Assembly: GCA_910822395.1 (NCBI GenBank)
Contig: OU365335.1
Coordinates: 1,488,001 to 1,552,000, forward strand
Direction: 5' to 3'
Origin: Pseudoclavibacter triregionum
GTDB taxonomy: Bacteria > Actinomycetota > Actinomycetes > Actinomycetales > Microbacteriaceae
Length of the DNA stretch: 64,000 nt
Shown piece by piece: positions 33,848-42,357 of this stretch. A program made the translations under genes and the position numbers. The notes under the pieces are model-generated. The model was not told where the DNA came from. It made no database searches and saw nothing but the letters and a program-made list of their open reading frames with translations. Numbering within the stretch: the stretch's first letter is position 1; the number at the start of each line of letters is the position of its first letter.

Positions 33848-34591
33848 TCAGCCGAGCACAAGCTCGTCGAGCGAGTGGATGACCGGGACGGCCAGCACCT
33901 CGGCATCCAGCCGCTCGGCGTTCTCCGCCTCCGCTTCAGCTTCGCGCCGGCCGCGGCGGTCGAGCCAGATGCCGCGCAGGCCCGCGGCGTTCGCGGCGAC
34001 GGCATCCACCTCGAGCGCGTCGCCGACGTAGGCGGTCTCGGCGCGGTCGGATCCCAGGAGCCGGCAAGCCTCGTGGAACGCCCGCGGATCCGGCTTGCCG
34101 AATCCGAGTGTGTCGGTCGTCGCGACCGCGGCGAAGGCGTCGGCGAGGCCGGTGGCGCGGAGCTTGAGCTCGGTGAACGTCGTCGAGGAGTTCGTGAGAG
34201 CGCCGACGCGGATGCCTCGCGCCGCGCACCGCTCGAGCAGCGGCCGCACATCGTCGAAGACCTCGGTGCCGGTCGAGAAGGCGCCGGGCCAGGCGGCCTC
34301 GAAGGCGTCCGAATGCTCGCGCGACCAGGAGAGGCCGGCGTGCTCGGCCGTCTCCTGGAGGCGCAGCTCGCGCATGCGCTCGAAGCTCAGCTCGCCGGTC
34401 GTGTAGCGGGCGAAGAATCCGCGGGGATCCGCGTGATAGCGCGCCCCGAGCTCGTGGCGGCGGTCGGCCGCCTCCGGCCAGATCTCGCCGATGAGCATCG
34501 CGGCCGCCCGCGTCATCGCGGCCTTCGTGTCGAGCACGGTGTCGTCGATGTCGAGCAGGAGCGCCCTCGCCGGGCCCAGCGGATCCGTCAT
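33848..34591 (-). CDS. HAD-family hydrolase (YjjG/pyrimidine 5'-nucleotidase-like)
   Basis: 247 aa. HAD motifs: I DIDDTVLDT (nucleophile Asp 14), II GALTNSSTTF, III Lys in FGKPDPRAF, IV YVGDALEVDAVAANAAG. A helical cap lies between motifs I and II. Likely phosphatase for a nucleotide or sugar phosphate; the substrate is not determinable. It starts at ATG 34591 behind TACGGT, 6 nt away (leaderless). Confidence 0.88.
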   Translation of the reverse strand: MTDPLGPARALLLDIDDTVLDTKAAMTRAAAMLIGEIWPEAADRRHELGARYHADPRGFFARYTTGELSFERMRELRLQETAEHAGLSWSREHSDAFEAAWPGAFSTGTEVFDDVRPLLERCAARGIRVGALTNSSTTFTELKLRATGLADAFAAVATTDTLGFGKPDPRAFHEACRLLGSDRAETAYVGDALEVDAVAANAAGLRGIWLDRRGRREAEAEAENAERLDAEVLAVPVIHSLDELVLG

Positions 34592-34597
34592 GCGGCC

Positions 34598-34603
34598 ACC
34601 GTA
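34598..34603 (-). promoter_or_regulatory. -10 box of leaderless HAD gene
   Basis: TACGGT on the minus strand, 6 nt before ATG 34591. Confidence 0.5.
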
Positions 34604-34653
34604 GCGGGGCCGCGGCGGAGCGCGGCGCGAAGTGCGGCTCGCACCTTCCGCCA

Positions 34654-34716
34654 AACTGCGCGAAATACGGGGGTCCGAGGGGGATATCCCCTTCGACCCC
34701 CGTATTTCGCGCAGTT
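34654..34716. repeat. 63-bp near-perfect palindrome
   Basis: Left arm begins AACTGCGCGAAATACGGGGG and the right arm is its exact reverse complement for 22 bp. The centre GGGGGATATCCCC is itself palindromic, with a short mismatch zone between. It lies in the 260-bp gap between the HAD gene start and the next plus-strand gene, so it is not an obvious terminator. It is much AT-richer than its surroundings. Confidence 0.85.
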
Positions 34717-34851
34717 GCACGGCGGTCGTCGGAAGGGCAGGCGGCCGCCGGGCGGCGGTCACCCGGGGCGGGCCGCGGCACCGAAACGATCACGCGGTCT
34801 TTTCAGCTCGGCGTCGGGGGCGCAGACTTGGATGAGCATCGAGGAGGCAGC

Positions 34852-35175
34852 ATGGCCGGTCGCGGCAAGGGCGGGGTCAACCCGGAGCTCATTTGCGACA
34901 CGATGGACATGGGCTGGGCGGGCTTCGGGTACCAGGCCATGACGATCATCCAGCCCGATCTGCCGAGTCGGCAGGTGTTCCTCGAGCCGATCCGGCGCGG
35001 GGCGCACGAGCGGCTCCAGTGGGAGGCGCAGCAGCGCGCCCAGCTCGCGGCGCCGCAGCAGCCGGCGCAGGCGTCCCAGCAGTCGACCGGCGCGCACGCG
35101 ATCGAGCAGGCGCCCGCCGAGGCAGAGGCCAAGCCCGAGCCGGCGAGCGACGAGGCCGCCGAGGCTCGGGTCTAG
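34852..35175 (+). CDS. Uncharacterised 107-aa protein
   Basis: MAGRGKGGVNPELICDTMDM, then GWAGFGYQAMTIIQPDLPSR, a Gln/Ala-rich helix (WEAQQRAQLAAPQQPAQ) and an acidic tail. A very good Shine-Dalgarno (GAGGAGG, 4 nt) decides for ATG 34852 over one 24 nt upstream. I do not recognise a family. Its stop shares CTAG (35172-35175) with the convergent TetR gene. Confidence 0.65.
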   Translation: MAGRGKGGVNPELICDTMDMGWAGFGYQAMTIIQPDLPSRQVFLEPIRRGAHERLQWEAQQRAQLAAPQQPAQASQQSTGAHAIEQAPAEAEAKPEPASDEAAEARV

Positions 35176-35765
35176 CTGGCGGGAGCAGGCGACGCCGCCG
35201 CGAGCGCGCGGAGGTGCTCGCGGAGCACCGCGAGCGCGGCCTCGCCGTCGCCGTCCTGGAGCAGCTGGATCGCGAGCCCGTCGACGAGCGCCGCGAGGTG
35301 CACGATCTGCAGCCGCATCTCCTCAGGCGGCCGCGCGACGCCGGCGAGCTCGAGCGCGATCGCGCAGAGCCCGTCGATCCCGTCGCGCAGCTCGCGGAAG
35401 GCGGCCGTCACCGCGTCGTCCTGGAGGTTCGCGGTGCCGAGCGCGAGGTAGACGCGCATCTCGACCGTGCGCTCCTCGTCGAGGGGGAGCGTCTGCGCGA
35501 GCATCGCGACCGCGTGCTCCCGGAGGCTGCCGGCCTCGGGGAGGGCCCGGATGCGCGTCTCGGCGCGGCCGCCGAGGGCCCGGAGGCAGGCGGCGAGCAG
35601 CTCCGACTGGGTGGGGAAGGCCCGCCGGAGCGACGCCGTCGCGATCCCCGCCTCGGCCGCCACGTTCCGCACCGAGGCGGCCGCGACGCCGCGGCTCGCG
35701 AGCACGCGCCAGGCCGCGTCGACGATCTCCTCGGCGCGGCGGTCGTGGTCGATGAGCTTCGGCAC
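35172..35765 (-). CDS. TetR-family transcriptional regulator
   Basis: 197 aa. Starts GTG 35765 (PKLIDHDRRAEEIVDAAWRV), a standard TetR opening; the helix-turn-helix is SVRNVAAEAGIATASLRRAFP (about 32-52) and a ligand domain follows. It diverges from a membrane-protein gene at 35875, with an imperfect palindrome between them, so it probably represses that gene and itself. The ligand is unknown. Confidence 0.88.
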   Translation of the reverse strand: MPKLIDHDRRAEEIVDAAWRVLASRGVAAASVRNVAAEAGIATASLRRAFPTQSELLAACLRALGGRAETRIRALPEAGSLREHAVAMLAQTLPLDEERTVEMRVYLALGTANLQDDAVTAAFRELRDGIDGLCAIALELAGVARPPEEMRLQIVHLAALVDGLAIQLLQDGDGEAALAVLREHLRALAAASPAPAS

Positions 35766-35816
35766 GACCCCATCGTCGCACGAACCTCCGGTTGCGAGCA
35801 CAGCCGTGCTACCTTG

Positions 35817-35834
35817 TTGATACGAGCGTACTCA
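35817..35834. promoter_or_regulatory. Candidate TetR operator
   Basis: TTGATAC, GAGC, GTACTCA: an imperfect dyad in the 109-bp divergent region between the TetR gene and the membrane protein gene. Confidence 0.45.
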
Positions 35835-35874
35835 GAAGAGGCCGCGACCGCCGTCCGCACGCGAAGGGAACGCC

Positions 35875-36471
35875 ATGCTCGCCATCATCGTCGTCTGCGA
35901 GATCGCCTTCTGGGTCGTCGTCGCCCTGGGCCTCCTGCTGCGCTACCCGCTCCGACAGCGCCGGCTCGGCGGGATCGTCCTCGGCTCGGTGATCCTCGTC
36001 GACGTCGTCCTCCTCGCCGCCGTCGCGATCCACCTGCTCACGGGCGGCACCGCCGAGCTCAGCCACGCGATCGCCGCCTTCTACCTCGGCTTCTCGATCG
36101 CCTACGGGCAGCGGCTCGTGCGCTGGTCGGACGTCCGCTTCGCCCATCGCTTCGCCGGGGGCCCCGCGCCCGTGAAGCTCGCCGGCTGGGCGTACACGCG
36201 CCAGTGCTGGGGCGACGTCCGCCGCACGGCGCTCGCCTGCGCGATCGCGATCGTCGTCTCGCTCGCGCTCATCCTGCTCGTGCGCGACGCGGAGCGGACG
36301 GCGTGGCTGCAGCAGTGCTGGCGGTGGTCGGCGTTCCTCGTCGCCCTCGAGCTCTTCTGGGCCGTCGGCTGCTCGATCTGGCCGCGCGGGGGAGCGGATG
36401 CCGGGAAGCCGCAGGCCGAGGCCGCCGCAGCGCCGCGCCCGCAGCCTGTGCCGGCGCGCCAGGCCCGGTAG
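35875..36471 (+). CDS. Uncharacterised integral membrane protein
   Basis: 198 aa with about five hydrophobic helices (MLAIIVVCEIAFWVVVALGL, VLGSVILVDVVLLAAVAIHL, AIAAFYLGFSIAYG, ALACAIAIVVSLALILLV, FLVALELFWAVGCSIW) and a hydrophilic Ala/Pro tail. AAGGGAACGCC precedes the ATG. It is probably the target of the divergent TetR regulator. No transport motif is recognised. Confidence 0.75.
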   Translation: MLAIIVVCEIAFWVVVALGLLLRYPLRQRRLGGIVLGSVILVDVVLLAAVAIHLLTGGTAELSHAIAAFYLGFSIAYGQRLVRWSDVRFAHRFAGGPAPVKLAGWAYTRQCWGDVRRTALACAIAIVVSLALILLVRDAERTAWLQQCWRWSAFLVALELFWAVGCSIWPRGGADAGKPQAEAAAAPRPQPVPARQAR

Positions 36472-36487
36472 CGCGGGCTCCGTCGCT

Positions 36488-36541
36488 CAGGTCGCAGGAT
36501 CCGCTTCAGGTGAGCGCACCTGGAGCGGAAGCTGCGACCTG
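36488..36541. terminator. Long stem-loop after membrane protein gene
   Basis: 25-nt arms (left starts CAGGTCGCAG, right ends CTGCGACCTG) with a 4-nt loop AGCG and three mismatches. It begins 16 nt after the stop at 36471. It could be a terminator or a palindromic repeat element. Confidence 0.5.
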
Positions 36542-36687
36542 ACGCCCGGCGTCGGGCGCGTGCCGCAGACGCCCGACCAGGCGCTCTTCGCGAGCCCGTC
36601 AGACGCCCGTTCCCTCCGGGTCGCCTGCGCGTCGACTCCCGCACCTAGCGTTCACCGCGAACGCGTGACGACGAGGAGGGGGACGCC

Positions 36688-38445
36688 ATGTCGACCGGGC
36701 TGCTCGAGCGACCGGATGCCGCGCCGACGCCGCGCGGCGGGCGCCAGGACATCCCTAGCCGCCGCGAGCTGCGGCGCGCCGACCGGCACGGCAGCGGCCC
36801 CCGCACGAAGCTCCTCGACCTCGCGAGCCTCGACACCGAGCCGATCCAGACCGTCCCGACGCCGCCCGCCCGTGCGAAGACCGACGGCTTCCCCGAGTTC
36901 GGCTGCGGCCGCGCCGCCATGCCCGCTTGGCCGCTCGGCGACGTCGTCCCGGAGGCGCCGCAGCCGCACGAGCTCGAGGACGCCGATGAACTCTTCGCGA
37001 GCGCCGCGCCCGCGACGGCGCACGCCGCGTACTCCGCGACCTCCGCGCCCGCCCCCGCCGCCGCTCCTGCCGCAGCCCCCGTCGAGGGCGCCCACCGCCG
37101 CCCCTCCCGCGGCCTCCCGCTCCCGCGCTTCACCTTCAGCGAGCTCTCGCTGCCGGACTTCGACCTCCGCTGGCCCGCCGAGCTCGGCCCCCGCCACGCG
37201 CGCCACCTCCCGGACGCGGGCGTCTTCGTCGCCGTCGCGGCGGTGCTCGTGCTCGTGCTCGAGGCGTGCGCCGGCATCATCCCCGATGAGCCGGCCCTCG
37301 GCGTCCTCACCCCGCTCCGCGCCCTCCTCGCTCTCGGCCTCGCCGCCGCGCTCCTCACGGGCCCGAGCCTGCGCGCCTGGCGCACGCCGCTCGACCTGCC
37401 CGCGGCCGTGCTCCTGCTCGCGGCCGTCCCCGCCGCCCGGATCGCCGGCGACTTCGCCCCCTGGCGCTGGCTGCTCAGCTACGTCGCCGTCTACTACCTC
37501 GCCGTGTTCGCGATGCGACGGATGCGGGATCTCCGCGAGTCGCTCGGCGTCCTCGGCCTCGTCGCCGTCGCCGTCCCCTCGCTCGCCGCGATCTCGCAGG
37601 CCGCCCACGGCACGCCGACCGGATTCTGCCGGGCCGTGCTCACCGGCTCCGGCGCCTGCGAGGACCCGGACGCCCTCATCCGCGCGGTCGGCACCTTCGC
37701 GAACCCGAACACGCTCGGCGCCTTCCTCGTGCTCGCCATCCCCTTCGCCGTCGCGTTCGCGATGCGGGCGGAGCGGACCGCGGCCCGCGCGATCGGCTGG
37801 ACCGTCGTCGGTGCCGGCGTGCTCGCGATCGTCCTCACCTACTCGCGCGGGCCGCTCGCGGCGCTCGCCTACGGCATGCTCGCCTACTCGGCGCTCGCGC
37901 TGCCGAAGCCCGGCCGCCTCCGCGCATGCGGCATCTCCACGGCGGCGGGCCTCGGCCTGCTCGCCCTCGTCGCGCTGATCGCGCCGACGGCGGTCGGGGT
38001 GCGGTGGGACGTCTGGCGCGCCGCGGCCGCCCAGATGATCCGGAACCCGCTCGGCGTCGGCCTGCAGCACGGCGGCGAGGCGATCCAGGAGCACCTCGGC
38101 CACCCCGACGAGGCGTACGTGCACGCCCACGACCTCTGGCTGAGCATGGGGCTCGAGACGGGATGGCTCGGCTTCGCCGCCTGCATCGCGATCACCGTCC
38201 TCGCCGCGCTCATGGTGCTCCGCCTCGCGCGCCTGGGCTCGACGCTCGCCCCGGTGCTCGGGGCCTCGCTGGCGGGCTTCGCGGCGGCGTCGCTCGTCGA
38301 CCACGCGGCGAACACCTCGCGGGTGGCGATCGCCCTGGCCGTCGTGCTGGCGGCGCTCGCGGCCGAGTACGGCGTGCCCGCCTCGCTGCGCCGGCCGCTC
38401 GAGCGGCGGGACGACGAGGAGCGCGACTCGCTGCTCGCCGGCTGA
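36688..38445 (+). CDS. O-antigen ligase-like polytopic membrane protein
   Basis: 585 aa. The first 170 residues are hydrophilic and Pro/Ala-rich, followed by 10-12 membrane helices. Features of the Wzy/WaaL/RfaL family are visible: GTFANPNTLGAFLVLAIPFA, LTYSRGPLAALAYG, a periplasmic loop with GVGLQHGGEAIQEHLG and AYVHAHDLWLSMGLETGWLG (conserved His). Such proteins ligate or polymerise cell-surface glycans. No glycosyltransferase genes are adjacent, so the substrate is unclear. GAGGAGGGGGACGCC precedes the ATG. Confidence 0.82.
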   Translation: MSTGLLERPDAAPTPRGGRQDIPSRRELRRADRHGSGPRTKLLDLASLDTEPIQTVPTPPARAKTDGFPEFGCGRAAMPAWPLGDVVPEAPQPHELEDADELFASAAPATAHAAYSATSAPAPAAAPAAAPVEGAHRRPSRGLPLPRFTFSELSLPDFDLRWPAELGPRHARHLPDAGVFVAVAAVLVLVLEACAGIIPDEPALGVLTPLRALLALGLAAALLTGPSLRAWRTPLDLPAAVLLLAAVPAARIAGDFAPWRWLLSYVAVYYLAVFAMRRMRDLRESLGVLGLVAVAVPSLAAISQAAHGTPTGFCRAVLTGSGACEDPDALIRAVGTFANPNTLGAFLVLAIPFAVAFAMRAERTAARAIGWTVVGAGVLAIVLTYSRGPLAALAYGMLAYSALALPKPGRLRACGISTAAGLGLLALVALIAPTAVGVRWDVWRAAAAQMIRNPLGVGLQHGGEAIQEHLGHPDEAYVHAHDLWLSMGLETGWLGFAACIAITVLAALMVLRLARLGSTLAPVLGASLAGFAAASLVDHAANTSRVAIALAVVLAALAAEYGVPASLRRPLERRDDEERDSLLAG

Positions 38446-38507
38446 GCACCGCGCCGTCTCCGCGGTCCGTGCGCCGCCCCGAACCCGAAGGCGTGGGGCC
38501 GCGCCAC

Positions 38508-38657
38508 GCCGCGCCGGCCCCGGGTCCCCGCCGCGCCGGCCCCGGGTCCCGGCCGCGCCGGCCCCCGGGTCCACGCCGCGCCGGCCCCCGGGTCCCCGCC
38601 GCCCGGATCGCCCGTCCAGGCCCGGCCCAGGGCCCGTCCAGGCCCGGCCCAGGGCCC
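38508..38657. repeat. GC-only short tandem repeats
   Basis: About four 23-bp units around CCGCGCCGGCCCCGGGTCC, then two 24-bp units around GTCCAGGCCCGGCCCAGGG. It fills most of the 276-bp gap before lutA. This is simple-sequence DNA prone to slippage and to assembly error. Confidence 0.8.
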
Positions 38658-38721
38658 GCGGCTACCGTCGTCGGCACGGGAGCGCGACGACCGTTCGCGT
38701 CCGGGAAGGCCAGAAGGTCGC

Positions 38722-39678
38722 ATGAGGATCGCCCTGTTCGCCACCTGCATCGTCGACGCCATGTACCCCAAGGTGGCCCTCGCCACCGCCCGCATCATCG
38801 AGCGCCTCGGCCACGAGGTCGTCTTCCCCGACGGCCAGGGCTGCTGCTCGCAGATGCACGTGAACAGCGGCTACATCGACGAGGCCCTGCCGGTCGTGAG
38901 GAACCACGTGAAGGCCTTCTCGGCCGTCGACTTCGACGTCGCCGTCGCCCCCTCCGGCTCGTGCGTCGCCTCGCTCGGCCACCAGCAGCCGATGGTCGCC
39001 CGCCGCTGCGGCAACGAGGCGCTCGCCCTCCAGGCCGAGGAGCTCGCCGGCCGCACGTACGAGCTCTCCGAGCTCCTCGTCGACGTGCTCGGCGTGACCG
39101 ACGCGGCCGCCCAGCTCGGCTCGTACTTCCCGCACCGGATCACCTACCACCCGTCATGCCACGGGCTGCGCCTGCTCGGGCTCGGCGACCGGCCCACCCG
39201 GCTGCTCGAGTCCGTCGAGGGCCTCGAGGTCCTCGAGCTGCCCGACGCGCAGGAGTGCTGCGGCTTCGGCGGCACGTTCTCGTTCAAGAACCCGGATGTC
39301 TCGGGCGCGATGGTCGAGGCGAAGCTCGCGAACATCCAGGCGAGCGGCGCGAGCCTGTGCGCGGGCGGCGACGCCTCCTGCCAGCTCCACATGAGCGGCG
39401 CCGCGCGGCGCCGCGGACTCGACGTGCGGACGATCCACCTCGCCGAGATCCTCGCGTCGACGCGCGCCAACCCGCTCGAGCTCGACGAGCTCGCCGAGCT
39501 GTCCATCCCGAAGTCCGCCGGCCGCATCACGATCGAGCCGGGGCGCGCGGCGGCGGGCGCGGCCCGGGCCGTCCGCTCGGCCGGATCGACCGCGGGCGCG
39601 GCGGTCGGCCGCGTCGCCGGCGCCGCGAGCGCGGCCCTCTCCAAGACCGTCCACGACCGCACGGGAGGCGCGCGATGA
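38722..39678 (+). CDS. lutA: L-lactate oxidation complex subunit LutA (CCG-domain Fe-S protein)
   Basis: 318 aa. Two cysteine-rich CCG domains: the first around FATCIVDAMYP and DGQGCCSQMH, the second around TYHPSCHGLRLL and QECCGFGGTFS, the pattern that binds a [4Fe-4S] cluster in heterodisulfide reductase-like proteins. With LutB and LutC it oxidises L-lactate to pyruvate. The last 60 residues are an Ala-rich tail not needed by the family. It is first in a tight operon; the next ATG overlaps its stop. Confidence 0.93.
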   Translation: MRIALFATCIVDAMYPKVALATARIIERLGHEVVFPDGQGCCSQMHVNSGYIDEALPVVRNHVKAFSAVDFDVAVAPSGSCVASLGHQQPMVARRCGNEALALQAEELAGRTYELSELLVDVLGVTDAAAQLGSYFPHRITYHPSCHGLRLLGLGDRPTRLLESVEGLEVLELPDAQECCGFGGTFSFKNPDVSGAMVEAKLANIQASGASLCAGGDASCQLHMSGAARRRGLDVRTIHLAEILASTRANPLELDELAELSIPKSAGRITIEPGRAAAGAARAVRSAGSTAGAAVGRVAGAASAALSKTVHDRTGGAR

Positions 39679-41603
39679 CCACCGTCGACCTCGGGATGCC
39701 CACGACCCGCATCGCCTACGGCTCCGGCAACCTCTACGAGCAGACGCCGTTCCCCGAGCACGCGCGCGGCGAGCTGCGGAACGCGCAGATGCGGCGCAAC
39801 ATCGGCCACGCCACGCACTCGATCCGCGCCAAGCGCGCGCACGTCGTCGGGGAGCTGCCCGATTGGCAGGACCTGCGGGACACGGGCTCCGCCATCAAGC
39901 AGGAGGTCGCCGCGCGCCTCCCCGAGCTGCTCGAGGAGCTCGAGCGCAACGTCGTCGCGCGCGGGGGCGTCGTCCACTGGGCCCGCGACGCCGCCGAGGC
40001 GAACCGCATCGTGACCGAGCTCGTCCGCGCGAAGGGCGTCGACGAGGTCATCAAGGTGAAGTCGATGGCGACGCAGGAGATCGGCCTCAACGAGCACCTC
40101 GGGCGCGAGGGCATCGTCGCCCACGAGACCGACCTCGCCGAGCTCATCGTCCAGCTCGCGGACGACACCCCCTCGCACATCCTCGTGCCGGCCATCCACC
40201 GCAATCGCGAGGAGATCCGCGAGATCTTCCGGCGCCGCATGCCGAACGCGGGGCCCGAGCTCACGAGCGACCCCTCCGCGCTCGCCGACGCGGCCCGCGT
40301 CTACCTGCGCGAGAAGTTCCTCCGCTTGCCCGTGGCGATCTCGGGCGCGAACTTCGGCATCGCCGAGACCGGCACGCTCGCCGTCGTCGAATCGGAGGGC
40401 AACGGCCGCATGTGCCTCACGCTGCCCGAGACGCTCATCACGGTCATGGGCATCGAGAAGCTCCTGCCGCGATTCGCCGACCTCGAGGTCTTCACGCAGC
40501 TGCTGCCGCGCTCCTCGACCGGCGAGCGGATGAACCCGTACACCTCGATGTGGAGCGGCGTCGAGGAGGGAGACGGCCCGCAGGAGTTCCACCTCGTCCT
40601 CCTCGACAACGGCCGCTCGGCCGCCCTCGGCGACCCGACCGGCCGCGAGGCCCTCAAGTGCATCCGCTGCTCCGCGTGCCTCAACGTGTGCCCGGTGTAC
40701 GAGCACGCCGGCGGGCACGCGTACGGCTCGACGTACCCGGGGCCGATCGGGGCCATCCTCACGCCGCTGCTCACGGGCGTCGCCGCCGAGGAGAACGGCT
40801 CGCTGCCGTACGCCTCATCGCTGTGCGGGCGCTGCTACGAGGTGTGCCCGGTGAAGATCGACATCCCGTCGATCCTCGTGCACCTGCGCGACGAGGATGT
40901 CCGCACGAAGCACGGCCAGCGCGACGAGGCGGCCCTGCGCCAGCGCGAGACGGTCATCGAGGCGCGCGCGGAGCAGCCGCAGGCGCAGGCGCAGTCGGAT
41001 CGCCGCTCACCGCGGCCCTCGGCGGCCGCGGGCGCCGAGCACGGCGCGGTCGACGTCGAGGACGCCGAGGCGCCGCGGCGCGCCCTGCCGTCGCAGATGG
41101 ATCTGCTCATGGACGCCGCGGGCGTCGCGATGTCGTCCGGGGGCCGCATGTCGCTCGCCGAGCGCGCGCTGCCGCTCGGCCGGGCCGCCCTCGCGCCCCT
41201 CGGCGGAGCGCGCTGGCTGCCGGGGCTCGTGGGCGGATGGACGCAGGAACGGGACATCCCCGTGCCGCCGTCGCAGTCGTTCCGCCACTACTGGCGCCGG
41301 CACGGCGAGGAGTCGGCGGCGCGCGTCGCGGCCGACCTCGCGGGCGTCGAGCTCGAGCCGGCCGCGCCGGCGGGGGAGTCGGCCGGGCCGTCGCTCGCGG
41401 CGGACATCCACGAGCACGCGGCCTGGGGGGCCGAGGCGCAGCAGGTCGCCCGCGCACGCGCCGCGCGGAGGGGCGCGTCTGACGCGGCCGTCCCCGCCGC
41501 GGGAGCGAGCGGCCCGGACGCCGTCGGCTCCGGAGCGACCGACGAGCCCGGCGCCGACCCGTCCCGCGCCACGCCGTCCGACCACGAGGAGCCGAGCGCA
41601 TGA
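39675..41603 (+). CDS. lutB: L-lactate oxidation complex subunit LutB
   Basis: 642 aa. The N-terminal LUD domain (GGVVHWARDAAEANRIV, KVKSMATQEIGLNEHL, ISGANFGIAETGTLAVVESE) precedes a ferredoxin-like part with CIRCSACLNVCPVYE and CGRCYEVCPVKIDIP, ligands for two [4Fe-4S] clusters. Family members have about 470-510 residues; here about 130 extra C-terminal residues are Ala/Asp/Gly-rich and look disordered. ATGA overlap with lutA and with lutC. Confidence 0.94.
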   Translation: MTTVDLGMPTTRIAYGSGNLYEQTPFPEHARGELRNAQMRRNIGHATHSIRAKRAHVVGELPDWQDLRDTGSAIKQEVAARLPELLEELERNVVARGGVVHWARDAAEANRIVTELVRAKGVDEVIKVKSMATQEIGLNEHLGREGIVAHETDLAELIVQLADDTPSHILVPAIHRNREEIREIFRRRMPNAGPELTSDPSALADAARVYLREKFLRLPVAISGANFGIAETGTLAVVESEGNGRMCLTLPETLITVMGIEKLLPRFADLEVFTQLLPRSSTGERMNPYTSMWSGVEEGDGPQEFHLVLLDNGRSAALGDPTGREALKCIRCSACLNVCPVYEHAGGHAYGSTYPGPIGAILTPLLTGVAAEENGSLPYASSLCGRCYEVCPVKIDIPSILVHLRDEDVRTKHGQRDEAALRQRETVIEARAEQPQAQAQSDRRSPRPSAAAGAEHGAVDVEDAEAPRRALPSQMDLLMDAAGVAMSSGGRMSLAERALPLGRAALAPLGGARWLPGLVGGWTQERDIPVPPSQSFRHYWRRHGEESAARVAADLAGVELEPAAPAGESAGPSLAADIHEHAAWGAEAQQVARARAARRGASDAAVPAAGASGPDAVGSGATDEPGADPSRATPSDHEEPSA

Positions 41604-42283
41604 GCGAGCCGACCACGCCCGAGACCGCCGACAGGGCCGCTGCGGCCGCGGCAGCCGAGACCCTCGACGCGCGCGCGACCGTGCTCTCGCGTGTGCGCTA
41701 CGCCCTGCGCGACACGCCCCGCCCGCCCGAGCCGCCGCGCGCCTACCGCCGCGCCTCGACGCTCGGCCGCGACGCGGTCGTCGACCTCCTCGAGGAGCGC
41801 CTCGTCGACTACCGGGCGACGGTGTTCCGCGAGCGCCCCGACACGATCGCCGGCCGCCTCGAGGCCCTCCTCGGCGACACCGCGACGATCGTCCCCGACG
41901 GCGTCGACCCGGCGTGGCTGCCCGCCGGGATGCGGATCGTCCGCGACCGCGACGCGCAGGGCGCCGTGAAGCGCCCGGCCGAGCTCGACGTGGTGGGCGC
42001 CGTCCTCACCTCCTCGACCGTCTCGTGCGCCGAGACGGGGACGATCTTCCTCAACGGCGGCCCGGCCGAGGGCCGCCGCGCGCTCACGCTCGTACCCGAT
42101 CGGCACGTGTGCGTCGTGCCGCTCGAGACGATCGTCGAGCTCATCCCCGAGGCGTTCGCGCGGGTGAGCCACGAGCGCCCGATCACGATGATCTCCGGCC
42201 CCTCCGCCACCTCGGACATCGAGCTCGAGCGGGTCGAGGGCGTCCACGGGCCGCGCACGCTCGAGGTCATCCTGCTCGGCTGA
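41600..42283 (+). CDS. lutC: L-lactate oxidation complex subunit LutC
   Basis: 227 aa, LUD domain protein. Features: LVDYRATVFRERPDTIAGRL, VGAVLTSSTVSCAETGTIFL and VPDRHVCVVPLETIVELIPE, ending MISGPSATSDIELERVEGVHGP. Its ATG overlaps the lutB stop (ATGA). It completes the lutABC operon; no lactate permease or GntR/LldR regulator is adjacent in this window. Confidence 0.94.
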   Translation: MSEPTTPETADRAAAAAAAETLDARATVLSRVRYALRDTPRPPEPPRAYRRASTLGRDAVVDLLEERLVDYRATVFRERPDTIAGRLEALLGDTATIVPDGVDPAWLPAGMRIVRDRDAQGAVKRPAELDVVGAVLTSSTVSCAETGTIFLNGGPAEGRRALTLVPDRHVCVVPLETIVELIPEAFARVSHERPITMISGPSATSDIELERVEGVHGPRTLEVILLG

Positions 42284-42357
42284 CGCCGGTCGCGCCGCGG
42301 CCGACGGGTGCGGAGCATCGCGACCGTGTCCGAGGCGCGTGGGACGATGGTCCCGCC

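Noticed and set aside
38508-38657. Non-coding RNA or attachment site in the GC-only repeats before lutA
   Set aside because: It is simple-sequence repeat without conserved structure or flanking duplications; slippage explains it.
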